DNA of 64,000 bases from Microbacterium sp. zg-Y1090 (GTDB lineage Bacteria > Actinomycetota > Actinomycetes > Actinomycetales > Microbacteriaceae), in the NCBI RefSeq assembly GCF_030246945.1, contig NZ_CP126742.1, positions 434,001 to 498,000 of the forward strand. The letters are read 5' to 3'. A program made the translations under genes and the position numbers. Within the stretch, counting starts at the first letter, position 1; the number at the start of each line of letters is the position of its first letter. Below the pieces are notes generated by a model. The model saw only the letters and a program-made list of their open reading frames with translations. It was not told where the DNA came from and did no database searches. This document shows, piece after piece, positions 17,480 through 25,653 of this stretch.

Positions 17480-19009
17480 TCAGCGGTCGTCGCCCGCGGC
17501 GCCCGCCCAGGGCACCTCGGGGACGCGCGCGTAGCGGATGCCGGCGGCATCCCATGCCGGCCCGAGGGCGGCGACACGAGCGACGAAGTCCTCCGCGTCG
17601 CGCTCGCCGGCCGGCGACCAGCCGATCTCGGCCAGCGCCGCGACGCGGGGGAAGACCAGGTACTCGACGTCGGCCATCGTGTGGGTGGTCTCCGCCCAGA
17701 GGGGTCCCTCGACGCCCAGGATGTCGGCCTCGGAGATGCCGTCGACGATCGCCGTCGGCTCCCAGCCGTATGCCTGTGCCAGTGAGGTCGCGCCGTCGGC
17801 CCAGTCGAGCCCCAGCGGGCGGCCGCCGGGGGTGGCGGGCGGCTCGGGGTAGGCCATGTCGAGGTAGGCCGCATCCGCGGGCGACATGATCACCTGTCCG
17901 CCCTGGGCGACGACGGCCCGCACGTTGTCGGCAGAGTCGCCGACCGGACTCACGTAGCTCCAGTACTGCGCGACCGTCCCCGCGGGCAGGTCTTCGGACG
18001 CGCCGATCTCATGCCACCCGATGACGCGCTTGCCGGTGGCCGCCGCCGTCGCGGTGATGCGCCGCACCAGGTCGCGATAGTCCTCGGCAGGTGTCGACCA
18101 CGACTCATCCCCACCGATGTGCAGCCACGGTCCCGGAGTCAGCGCGGCGACCTCCCCCAGCACATCCCGCAGGAACCGGTCGGTGGCCTCGGCGCGCTCC
18201 GGAGCGGCGCTGAGGGACGAGAAGCCGACCTCGACGCCGTGGTAGGGCTCGCGGGCGACGCCGTCGGCGTTGAGCTCCGGGTAGGCGGAGAGGGCGGCGT
18301 TCGTGTGGCCGGGCAGGTCGATCTCGGGCACGACCGTGATGTATCGCTCCGCCGCGTAGGCGATGATGCGGCGGAGGTCGTCCTTCGTGTAGAAGCCGCC
18401 GGGAGCATCGTCGACCGCCCCGCGGGCGCCCACGCTCGTCAGACGCGGCCACGAGTCGATCTCGATGCGCCACCCCTGGTCGTCGGTGAGGTGGAGATGC
18501 AGGTGGTTGATCTTCAGGAGGGCGAGCGCGTCGATGAGGCCGAGCACCTCATCGACGGCGAAGAAGTGCCGCACGACGTCGAGCATCACGCCGCGGTAGG
18601 CGAACCGGGGGGAATCCTCGACATGCACCGCGTCGACCGCCACCGCACCGGAGAGGTCCGGCGGCAGCAGCTGCAGCAGGGTCTGTGAGCCGCGGAAGAG
18701 GCCGGCGGGAGTCGGAGCGGTCAGCTCCACCCCGGCCGAGGTCACGTCGAGGGTGTACGCCTCCTCCGGCGCCGAGGTCGCGGTCGCACTCGGCTCGGCG
18801 GGCTGCTGACGCAGCGCGATGCGGGTCGCCGGGCCGTCGACCTCCGTGGTCGTGACGCGCCGGCCGCGCGCGCGGAGAGACGCCGCCAGCAGCTCGGCGA
18901 CCGCGGCGGCACCGGGTTCGGCCTCGATGCGCAGAGTCTCGGACAGGTGCAGCGGAGTCTCCCCGGCCGGTGCCTGCTGCACGCGGGGGAGCGGGACGAT
19001 CGATGTCAT
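17480..19009 (-). CDS. Beta-N-acetylhexosaminidase, GH20
   Basis: The product is 509 residues from ATG 19009 (GAGGAG about 5 bases upstream). An N-terminal GH20b-like alpha/beta domain (residues 1-130) is followed by the catalytic barrel starting FAYRGVMLDVVRHFF. The barrel contains LHLHLTDDQGWRIEI, VVPEIDLPGH and the catalytic Asp-Glu pair in WLHIGGDE (D301-E302), all GH20 hallmarks. The enzyme removes terminal beta-linked GlcNAc or GalNAc by substrate-assisted catalysis. No signal peptide is visible, so it probably works inside the cell on imported oligosaccharides. It diverges from the sugar-importer operon, with a LacI-type site between them. Confidence 0.93.
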   Translation of the reverse strand: MTSIVPLPRVQQAPAGETPLHLSETLRIEAEPGAAAVAELLAASLRARGRRVTTTEVDGPATRIALRQQPAEPSATATSAPEEAYTLDVTSAGVELTAPTPAGLFRGSQTLLQLLPPDLSGAVAVDAVHVEDSPRFAYRGVMLDVVRHFFAVDEVLGLIDALALLKINHLHLHLTDDQGWRIEIDSWPRLTSVGARGAVDDAPGGFYTKDDLRRIIAYAAERYITVVPEIDLPGHTNAALSAYPELNADGVAREPYHGVEVGFSSLSAAPERAEATDRFLRDVLGEVAALTPGPWLHIGGDESWSTPAEDYRDLVRRITATAAATGKRVIGWHEIGASEDLPAGTVAQYWSYVSPVGDSADNVRAVVAQGGQVIMSPADAAYLDMAYPEPPATPGGRPLGLDWADGATSLAQAYGWEPTAIVDGISEADILGVEGPLWAETTHTMADVEYLVFPRVAALAEIGWSPAGERDAEDFVARVAALGPAWDAAGIRYARVPEVPWAGAAGDDR

Positions 19010-19121
19010 GTTCTCTCCTCTGGGCACCGCTGCGCCGCGCCGCCGGAGGCCGGTGTTCGCGGTGAGCAAGTGATGTCGGTGGGACGTGCTTGCGACTTGA
19101 GCATACGCGGAGTCGCGGTAT

Positions 19122-19137
19122 TGTGAACGCAAACATC
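19122..19137. promoter_or_regulatory. LacI-type operator candidate shared with the GH35 promoter
   Basis: The 16 bases TGTGAACGCAAACATC recur exactly, in the opposite orientation, at 24415-24430 in front of the GH35 gene. The centre is CG, as in most LacI/GalR-family sites. It lies between the divergent GH20 and importer genes. Confidence 0.7.
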
Positions 19138-19238
19138 CATCTCATCGACGAAGATGGCGAACGCACAGCTCGCAGAAGTCGCCGATGGGCAAAACGCCGC
19201 GCGACATCGTTGCGGCATCCTCGAAGGGGAGCGATCAC

Positions 19239-20558
19239 ATGACAACGAAGTTCCGCGCCGGACGTCCCGCCGCCGTCACAGCCCTGGCGGCTTTTTCCGC
19301 GGTCGCGTTGGCGGCATGCAGCACCGGGGGAACCGGTACCGAGCCGGCGGCATCCTCGGATGATGTCGTGGAACTCAGCTATGTCCACCGCCTTCCCGAC
19401 GGCGAGGGCATGACGGCGGTCTCCGACATCGTCGACCGCTGGAACGCGGACAACCCCGGCATCCAGGTCACCGCCACCAAGTTCGACGGCGCGGCCAGCG
19501 ACCTGATCCTGAAGCTCGAGACCGACGTCAAGGCCGGCAACGGCCCGTGCCTGGCGCAGGTGGGGTACTCCGAGGTGCCGCAGCTGTTCGTCAAGGGTCT
19601 GCTGCAGGATGTCGCCGAGCACGCCGGCGACTACAAGGGCGACTTCGGCGCCGGAGCCTACGCGATGATGACCGTGGGCGACGCCGTCGTCGGTCTGCCC
19701 CAGGACACCGGCCCGCTGGTCTACTACTACAACGCGGCCGAGTTCGAGAAGCTGGGCCTCACCGTCCCCGCCACGGTGGAGGAGCTGGCCGCCGGTGCGG
19801 CGATCGCCGCGGATGCCGGCAAGTACGTCGCCGCGTTCACCCCGGATGAGGCCCTCAACTGGCTGTCCGCGCAGTCCGCCGCCGCGGGCGACGCCTGGTT
19901 CGACACCTCCGGCGACGCGTGGAGCGTCCAGGCGGAAGGGCCCGGAAGCCAGAAGGTCGCTGCGTTCTGGCAGGGACTGATCGACGGTCAGGACGCACTG
20001 GTCACCGAGCGCTGGGGCGAGGGCTTCACGCAGGCGGTCAACTCCAGCTCCCTCATCGGCCACATCGGCGCCGCCTGGGAGGCGGGCTTCATGCTCGACT
20101 CGCTGGACGGCACTCCCGCCGAGGGTCAGTGGCGCGTGGCGCAGCTGCCCGACTTCGGCGCCGGTGAGCTCTCCGGCCCCGACGGCGGCTCGGGCGTGGC
20201 CGTGCTCGACGGTTGCGAGTACCCGGCCGAGGCCATGGCCTTCAACGGCTGGTTCAACACGCAGATCGACGACCTGGCCTCCCAGGGCCTCGTCGTGGCC
20301 GCCAACGGCACCCCGGAGACCAGTGAGAAGATGCTGCGCCAGTTCGGCGGACAGGACGTGCTGGCCGAGCTCGCCACCGCTTCCGCTCGCATGAACCCGG
20401 AGTTCGTCTACGCGCCGGGCTTCGCCTCGCTCACCACGATGAACGAGACCGCTTCCGGCGTCGGCGCGGGCAAGACCACGGTCGCCGACATCTTCACCAC
20501 GGCTCAGAACGACGCCGTCGCCTCGCTGACGGATCTCGGTCTTCCCGTCGCGGACTGA
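19239..20558 (+). CDS. Sugar ABC transporter substrate-binding lipoprotein (CUT1)
   Basis: The product is 439 residues. The N-terminus has a lipoprotein signal ending ALAAC (Cys27), so the mature protein is anchored to the membrane outer face. The body matches family-1 sugar binders: VVELSYVHRLPDGEGMTAVS, DIVDRWNADNPGIQVTA and GLPQDTGPLVYYYNAAEFEK. It should bind an oligosaccharide and deliver it to the two permeases downstream. I chose ATG 19239 because the signal peptide begins there; GGGGAGCG precedes it. Context with GH20 and GH35 suggests a hexosamine- or galactose-containing ligand, which is inference. Confidence 0.92.
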   Translation: MTTKFRAGRPAAVTALAAFSAVALAACSTGGTGTEPAASSDDVVELSYVHRLPDGEGMTAVSDIVDRWNADNPGIQVTATKFDGAASDLILKLETDVKAGNGPCLAQVGYSEVPQLFVKGLLQDVAEHAGDYKGDFGAGAYAMMTVGDAVVGLPQDTGPLVYYYNAAEFEKLGLTVPATVEELAAGAAIAADAGKYVAAFTPDEALNWLSAQSAAAGDAWFDTSGDAWSVQAEGPGSQKVAAFWQGLIDGQDALVTERWGEGFTQAVNSSSLIGHIGAAWEAGFMLDSLDGTPAEGQWRVAQLPDFGAGELSGPDGGSGVAVLDGCEYPAEAMAFNGWFNTQIDDLASQGLVVAANGTPETSEKMLRQFGGQDVLAELATASARMNPEFVYAPGFASLTTMNETASGVGAGKTTVADIFTTAQNDAVASLTDLGLPVAD

Positions 20559-20579
20559 CGCGCTTCGCTGACTCCCGCT

Positions 20580-20624
20580 GAGCCGGCGGAGCGCAAGGGA
20601 CCCGCCCCTGTGCTCCGCCGGCTC
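20580..20624 (+). terminator. Stem-loop between binding-protein and permease genes (attenuator-like)
   Basis: A perfect 13-bp stem GAGCCGGCGGAGC with its complement and a 19-base loop lies in the 86-base gap between the two genes. Such hairpins after the binding-protein gene often stabilise its mRNA or reduce transcription of the permeases. Confidence 0.65.
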
Positions 20625-20644
20625 CTGCCCGTGAAAGACGAGAA

Positions 20645-21628
20645 ATGACACTCACCACGCCCACCGTGGCCGCAGCCGCAGCGACGGCCCCCGCCACCCC
20701 GCCCTCGCGACAGCGCCGCGGCCGACGCGGCGGCAGCCGTCGCGAAGCGCTGACGGGGCTGCTGTTCCTCACCCCCTTCGCCCTGCTGTTCATCGTCGTC
20801 TTCGTCGTGCCGATCATCGTCTCGATCCGGGCATCGCTGTTCGCCGAGCTGCCCTCCGGCGAGGGCCTCTACGGCGGCGGCGGCCTCGTGGAGACCTTCG
20901 TCGGGTTCGACAACTTCGCCCTCGCGCTCGGCAATGCCACGTTCTGGGCGGGCATGGGCAGGGTGGTGCTGTACGGCCTCGTGCAGATCCCGGTCATGAT
21001 CATCGCGGCGCTCGGACTCGCACTGCTGCTGGACTCGTTCATCGTGCGGCGCCCCGGCTTCTTCCGCCTGGCCTTCTTCCTCCCCTATGCGATCCCCGGG
21101 GTCATCGCCGCGATGATGTGGCTGTACCTGTACACCCCCGAGGTCTCGCCGTTCATGCAGTACCTCCCCGAGGGGACGAACTTCATGGCTCCGGGCACGA
21201 TCCTCTTCTCGATGGGGAACATGACGACCTGGACCTACACCGGCTACAACATGCTGATCTTCCTCGCGGCGCTGCAGGCGGCGCCGCGCGAGCTCTACGA
21301 GGCGGCGCGCATCGACGGCGCCACCGGCTGGCAGATCGCGGTCAAGATCAAGGTGCCGCTCGTGCGGGGCGCCGCGCTGCTGGCCGTGCTGCTGTCGATC
21401 ATCGGGACCATCCAGCTCTTCAACGAGCCGACCGTGATGGAGAGCCAGAACCCGTGGATGGGCAAGGGCTACACGCCCATGATGCTCACCTACAACTCGC
21501 TGCTGGGCGCGGTCTCGCCTTCGGGCACCGGCGTCGCCTCGGCTTACTCGCTGCTCATGGCCGTGATCGCCGGCATCCTCGCGATCATCTATGCGCTCGT
21601 GCAGCGCCGTAAGGGAGGAATCTCATGA
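20645..21628 (+). CDS. Sugar ABC transporter permease (CUT1, MalF-type)
   Basis: The product is 327 residues with a basic N-terminus and six hydrophobic segments. The permease EAA loop is visible as PRELYEAARIDGATGWQIAV, where the protein meets the ATPase. FLPYAIPGVIAAMMWLYLYT is typical of MalF-like members. Partner of the permease that follows (4-base overlap) and of the upstream binding protein. No ATPase gene is in the operon, as is common in actinobacteria that share one MsiK-type ATPase among several sugar importers. Confidence 0.93.
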   Translation: MTLTTPTVAAAAATAPATPPSRQRRGRRGGSRREALTGLLFLTPFALLFIVVFVVPIIVSIRASLFAELPSGEGLYGGGGLVETFVGFDNFALALGNATFWAGMGRVVLYGLVQIPVMIIAALGLALLLDSFIVRRPGFFRLAFFLPYAIPGVIAAMMWLYLYTPEVSPFMQYLPEGTNFMAPGTILFSMGNMTTWTYTGYNMLIFLAALQAAPRELYEAARIDGATGWQIAVKIKVPLVRGAALLAVLLSIIGTIQLFNEPTVMESQNPWMGKGYTPMMLTYNSLLGAVSPSGTGVASAYSLLMAVIAGILAIIYALVQRRKGGIS

Positions 21629-22527
21629 CCACGGCACTCCTGCGCACCGTGACGCGCCGTGCGCCCAAGGTCGACTACGACCTTCCCCCCAAGAACGCCC
21701 TGCCGTCGCTGCGCGGCAAGATCGGCGGCATCGCCGCACTGGTCGTCGCCGCGGTGTACTTCCTCGGCCCGGTCTACTGGCTGCTCATCGCCGCGACGAA
21801 GAACAACCGCGATCTCACGTCGACCTTCGGGTTCTGGTTCGCCGAGTGGAACCTGGGCGCCAACTACGACAGCCTCATGTCCTGGACCCAGGGCATGTTC
21901 TGGCGGTGGGTGGGCAACTCCATCTTCTACTCGGTCACCGCTGGTGTCGTCGGCACACTGTTCGCTGTGATGGCGGGATACGCCATCGCGAAGTTCTCCT
22001 TCCCCGGCAAGAAGATCGTCGTCGGCGTGATCATGGCCGGCCTCCTGATGCCGGTGGCACTGCTGACGGTGCCGCTCTATCTGGAGTTCCACGCGCTCGG
22101 CCTGGTCGACACGGCGTGGGCGATCATCATCCCGTCGGCCGTCTCGCCGTTCGGCGTGTTCCTGGGCATGGTCTACGCCAGCTCGGTGCCGACCGAGCTT
22201 CTCGAAGCCGCGCGCATCGACGGCGCCGGCGAGGTGCGGATCTTCTTCACGATCGTGATGCGCCTGCTCGCCCCGGCGATGGTGACGATCTTCCTGTTCG
22301 TGTTCGTCGCCACCTGGAACAACTTCCTGCTGCCGCTGCTGATGGTCTCGTCGCAGGAACTGAAGCCGGTCACCCTCGGGCTGTTCGGGATGATGAGCTA
22401 CTTCTCGCCCAACAAGGGCGCGGTGATGCTCGGCGCGCTCCTCGGCGTGCTGCCCCTGATCGTGCTGTTCTTCACGCTGCAGCGCTACCTGCGCTCGGGC
22501 CTCGCCGCGGGGGCCGTCAAGGGCTGA
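21625..22527 (+). CDS. Sugar ABC transporter permease (CUT1, MalG-type)
   Basis: The product is 300 residues, starting inside the stop of the previous gene (ATGA). Six hydrophobic segments and the EAA loop VPTELLEAARIDGAGEVRIF are present. VYFLGPVYWLLIAATKNNRD is the typical N-terminal MalG-like region. It completes the transmembrane part of the importer. A strong bidirectional terminator follows. Confidence 0.93.
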   Translation: MTTALLRTVTRRAPKVDYDLPPKNALPSLRGKIGGIAALVVAAVYFLGPVYWLLIAATKNNRDLTSTFGFWFAEWNLGANYDSLMSWTQGMFWRWVGNSIFYSVTAGVVGTLFAVMAGYAIAKFSFPGKKIVVGVIMAGLLMPVALLTVPLYLEFHALGLVDTAWAIIIPSAVSPFGVFLGMVYASSVPTELLEAARIDGAGEVRIFFTIVMRLLAPAMVTIFLFVFVATWNNFLLPLLMVSSQELKPVTLGLFGMMSYFSPNKGAVMLGALLGVLPLIVLFFTLQRYLRSGLAAGAVKG

Positions 22528-22541
22528 GTCCACCGCGCGAA

Positions 22542-22581
22542 CGAGAAGGCCCCCAGCGCCGTGGCGCCGGGGGCCTTCTCG
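22542..22581. terminator. Bidirectional terminator between importer operon and GH35 gene
   Basis: A 13-bp perfect stem (CGAGAAGGCCCCC and complement), extended by an inner GCGCC/GGCGC pair, lies between two convergent genes, 14 bases after one stop and 13 bases before the other. Confidence 0.88.
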
Positions 22582-22594
22582 TCGCCGCGGCGAC

Positions 22595-24367
22595 TCAGGA
22601 GCCGATGAATTCCTCGCGCTCGCCCAGCGACGGGCGGTCGCGGATGTCGAGGGTTCGGGGCAGCTGCTCCAGGTCCAGCACGCGCACCTCGTTGCTCCCC
22701 TCGCGCCACAGCGGCGCGGGAGCGTAGAGCGTCTCCTGAGGACCGACGCTCCAGTAGCGCCCGAGCAGGAAGCCGTTGAGCCAGATCAGTCCCTTGCTGC
22801 CGCCGGGCACCGCCAGCCAGGCGTCGGCCTGCTCGGTGACCTCGACGGTGGCGACGGCGAAGCCGTCGGCGGTCGCTTCGCCGCCTGCGCCGCGGAGCGA
22901 CCCATCGAGCGGGACCACGCGGTGGGTCCATCCGTGCACGTAGCGACGGCCGAGCAGCACGCCGCCGAGGATGCCCTTGTGCTCGCCGATGCGAGGACCG
23001 TAGTTGATGCGACCGAGGCTCTCCACGACGAGCGTGAGCCGGTGCTTCCCCGTCACGCCATCGAGCGCGACAGTGGTGGCGCCGTCGCGCTCGAGGGTGG
23101 CGATGCGCCGGCCGTCGAGCAGGACGGCGGCGCGGTCGTGCAGTCCCATGATCGACAGCGTGGCGTCGGATCCGATGTCCACCTGCGTCTCGTAGGCGAC
23201 GATGCCGTCGGCGACTCCCAGCTCCTCGAAGCTGGCGGGGTTGGAGCGGACGCTGCCGGCGGGGAGCGCCTGCAGTGCGGCGTCGAGCGTGCCCTCGGGG
23301 GTGAAGGGGACCGCGTGGGGCGGCAGGAAGACAGGCTCGGGGGGAAGCGAGGGAAGAGGGCCGTCGTGGAACGGGGCGAACGCCTCCCGCAGCGCGGCGA
23401 ACTTGTCGCCGAGGCGTCCGTCCTCGGCGATGGGGGCGTCGGAGTCGTAGCTGGTGACCGTGGGTTGCAGCACGCCGTCGAAGTTCGCGCCCGCCCACAG
23501 CCCGAAGTTGGTGCCGCCGTGTGCCATGTACAGGCTCACCGAACCGCCGGCGGCGAGGAGAGCGTCGACGGTGCCGATCATGCTCTGCGCGCTGCGGACG
23601 TGGTGCCGCTCGCCCCAGTGGTCGAACCACCCGCCCCACATCTCGCTGCACAGCAGCGGTGTGGCCTCCGGCAGCAGCTCGCAGGCCGTCTCGACACCGG
23701 TGCCGAAGGTGAAGCTCGGCATGGCGCCCTCCACCGATCCGTGGCGCTGCATGTCAGGCGTGATGCCGTCGGCGGTGGTGAGCAGCTCCACGATGCCGTG
23801 GGCGCGCAGCAGCTCGCGCTGGTGCTCGAGGTATGCCCGGTCGGAGCCGAACGAGCCGTACTCGTTCTCGACCTGCACGGCCACGATCGGCCCGCCGTGC
23901 ACGGTCTGCAGCGGCGCGAGACGGGGCAGGAGCTGCGCGTACCACTCCTCGACGGCGCGGAGATAGGCGGGGTCGCTGCTGCGCACGTGGCGGATGCGCC
24001 CCGTGAGCCAGGCGGGGAGCCCGCCGTTGGACCACTCGGCGCAGATGTACGGGCTCGGCCGCACGTAGACGTCGAGACCCACCTCCGCCGCGATGCGCAG
24101 ATAGCGCTCTATGTCGCGCCACCCGTCGAAGCGCGCGTCGCCCTCGGTCTGCTCGTGGAAGTTCCACGGGATGTAGGTGTCCACCGTGTTGGCGCCCATG
24201 GCGGCCAGCCGGCGCAGGCGGTCCTCCCACTGGTCGGGGTGCACACGGAAGTAGTGCACGGCCCCGGCGAGCATGCGGTGCGGCCGTCCATGACGCAGCA
24301 GCGTGCTGTCGGCGTATGTGAGCGCCGCTACTGACGGTCGCACGGTGGCGGCCGAGCTCGGATCCAT
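22595..24367 (-). CDS. Beta-galactosidase, GH35
   Basis: The product is 590 residues from ATG 24367. The barrel begins LAGAVHYFRVHPDQWEDRL and contains NTVDTYIPWNFHE. The acid/base Glu is in VQVENEYGSFG (E169) and the nucleophile Glu in LLCSEMWGGWFDHWG (E242). The C-terminus has beta-sandwich segments ending QLPRTLDIRDRPSLGE. It removes terminal beta-galactose; bacterial GH35 enzymes often act on beta-1,3 or beta-1,4 galactosides. No signal peptide, so it probably acts on imported sugars. It is divergent from the LacI gene, with two palindromes between them. Confidence 0.93.
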   Translation of the reverse strand: MDPSSAATVRPSVAALTYADSTLLRHGRPHRMLAGAVHYFRVHPDQWEDRLRRLAAMGANTVDTYIPWNFHEQTEGDARFDGWRDIERYLRIAAEVGLDVYVRPSPYICAEWSNGGLPAWLTGRIRHVRSSDPAYLRAVEEWYAQLLPRLAPLQTVHGGPIVAVQVENEYGSFGSDRAYLEHQRELLRAHGIVELLTTADGITPDMQRHGSVEGAMPSFTFGTGVETACELLPEATPLLCSEMWGGWFDHWGERHHVRSAQSMIGTVDALLAAGGSVSLYMAHGGTNFGLWAGANFDGVLQPTVTSYDSDAPIAEDGRLGDKFAALREAFAPFHDGPLPSLPPEPVFLPPHAVPFTPEGTLDAALQALPAGSVRSNPASFEELGVADGIVAYETQVDIGSDATLSIMGLHDRAAVLLDGRRIATLERDGATTVALDGVTGKHRLTLVVESLGRINYGPRIGEHKGILGGVLLGRRYVHGWTHRVVPLDGSLRGAGGEATADGFAVATVEVTEQADAWLAVPGGSKGLIWLNGFLLGRYWSVGPQETLYAPAPLWREGSNEVRVLDLEQLPRTLDIRDRPSLGEREEFIGS

Positions 24368-24391
24368 CCTCAGTCGTCCTCTCGGATTACG

Positions 24392-24405
24392 GGACCGATC
24401 GGTCC
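24392..24405. promoter_or_regulatory. Perfect 14-bp palindrome GGACCGATCGGTCC
   Basis: A perfect palindrome in the GH35/LacI divergent region, 8 bases from the shared operator. It could be a second operator or a leader hairpin of the GH35 mRNA. Confidence 0.45.
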
Positions 24406-24412
24406 GCACGCG

Positions 24413-24434
24413 GTGATGTTTGCGTTCACATCAC
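24413..24434. promoter_or_regulatory. LacI-type operator candidate at GH35/lacI promoter
   Basis: Arms GTGATGT and ACATCAC form a perfect inverted repeat around an 8-base centre that contains TTTGCGTT. The inner TGTTTGCGTTCACA has the central CG of LacI-family sites. Sixteen bases (24415-24430) match the site at 19122 exactly in reverse. Confidence 0.72.
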
Positions 24435-24499
24435 CTAACATCCTGCCCTATTCGGCCCGATGATGGCTCGTGCGCCGCACGCCTCACTACGATGAGGGG

Positions 24500-25528
24500 A
24501 TGCCGCGCCGCTCCTCCGGGGACAAAGCCCCCAGCCAGGTCGACGTCGCGCGCGTGGCGGGAGTGTCCACCCAGACCGTGTCTCGGGTGATCGCAGGTCA
24601 CGTCAATGTGCGCCCCGAGACCGCGCAGCGGGTGATGGCTGCCGTCGAGGCGACCGGATACCGGCTTCACGCCGCCGCCGCTTCGCTGGCGTCCGGGCGC
24701 ACCCGCATGCTCGGGGTCATCACCATCTCGACGGGCCGCTACTCCACGGGCGCGATCCTCCTCGGCGTGGAGGCGGTCGCCGCGGAAGAGGGCTACGCCG
24801 TGACCACGGCGAGCGTGCCCCATCATTCCGGCCCCGCCGCCTTCGTCGAAGCGTTCGACCGGCTGGAGCGACAGGGCGCGGAGGGGATCGTCATGCTCGC
24901 GCCGGTGGGATTCCTCGCCGACGCGCTGGGCGCGCGCACCGCGCGCACCCCCACGGTGGGGCACCGTCAGGACGACGGCCACGGCGTGGATGAGCTCATC
25001 GATCAGCGTGCGATCGCCCGAGTGGCGACGGAGCATCTGCTGGACCTCGGCCACGAGAACGTCTGGCACGTCTCCGGCGACGAGTTCTGGCAGGAGTCGC
25101 TGGCGCGGCGGGAGGAGTGGGAGAGCGTGCTGCGCGAGCGCGGCATCGCCCCGCCGCCGGTGATCCCCGGGGACTGGTCCCCCGAATCGGGATACCGGGC
25201 CGGGCGCACCATCGCGGCGATCCCCGGCGTCACCGCGGTCTTCGTCTCGAGCGATGAAATGGCTTTCGGTGTGACCCGCGCCCTGCACGAGGCCGGTCGC
25301 GCGGTCCCCGGTGATGTGTCCGTCGTGAGCGTCGACGACATCGCGCTGTCCGCCTACGCCGCACCGGCGCTGACGACGGTGCGCCAGCCGTTCGAGCAGG
25401 TGGGCCGCACGGTCGCCGCCCGGGTGATCGCGATGGTCGAGGGTGGCGAGCCGCCCGCCGTCGAGCCCATCGTGCCGGAACTCATCGTGCGCGCCTCGAC
25501 CGCAGCCCCCGCCGTCGTCTCCGTGTGA
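24500..25528 (+). CDS. LacI-family transcriptional regulator of the GH20/GH35/importer genes
   Basis: The product is 342 residues from ATG 24500, with GAGGGG just before it. The N-terminal helix-turn-helix and hinge read SQVDVARVAGVSTQTVSRVI and AAASLASGRTRMLGV, the standard LacI layout. The periplasmic-binding-like core has TRALHEAGRAVPGDVSVVSV and DDIALSAYAAPALTTVRQPF. The ligand is unknown; galactosides or hexosamine disaccharides are likely from context. Two near-identical operator candidates, one at its own promoter and one 5 kb away at the GH20/importer promoter, suggest it controls both and itself. Confidence 0.92.
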   Translation: MPRRSSGDKAPSQVDVARVAGVSTQTVSRVIAGHVNVRPETAQRVMAAVEATGYRLHAAAASLASGRTRMLGVITISTGRYSTGAILLGVEAVAAEEGYAVTTASVPHHSGPAAFVEAFDRLERQGAEGIVMLAPVGFLADALGARTARTPTVGHRQDDGHGVDELIDQRAIARVATEHLLDLGHENVWHVSGDEFWQESLARREEWESVLRERGIAPPPVIPGDWSPESGYRAGRTIAAIPGVTAVFVSSDEMAFGVTRALHEAGRAVPGDVSVVSVDDIALSAYAAPALTTVRQPFEQVGRTVAARVIAMVEGGEPPAVEPIVPELIVRASTAAPAVVSV

Positions 25529-25601
25529 TCGGGGCCACCGGAAGGCAGCGATTCGTGCTGCCTGCGAATGAGCAGTAACCTGATCGGAACGCACGTCTTG
25601 C

Positions 25602-25627
25602 AATCAGAAACGATCAAACAGGGATCA
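25602..25627. promoter_or_regulatory. Phased ATCA repeats, candidate DeoR-family operator
   Basis: ATCA occurs at 25603, 25613 and 25624, that is every 10-11 bases, about one helical turn, within an AT-rich stretch just before the five-gene operon. Read in reverse it gives TGTTTGATCGTTTCTGATT, similar in style to AgaR-type direct-repeat sites. The operon ends with its own DeoR regulator. Confidence 0.5.
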
Positions 25628-25653
25628 ATGTGAGCGGCGGGAGAGGCACGGCG

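Noticed and set aside
22922..24334. A 470-residue plus-strand frame across the GH35 gene
   Set aside because: It lacks recognisable motifs and is antisense to a gene with both GH35 catalytic glutamates.
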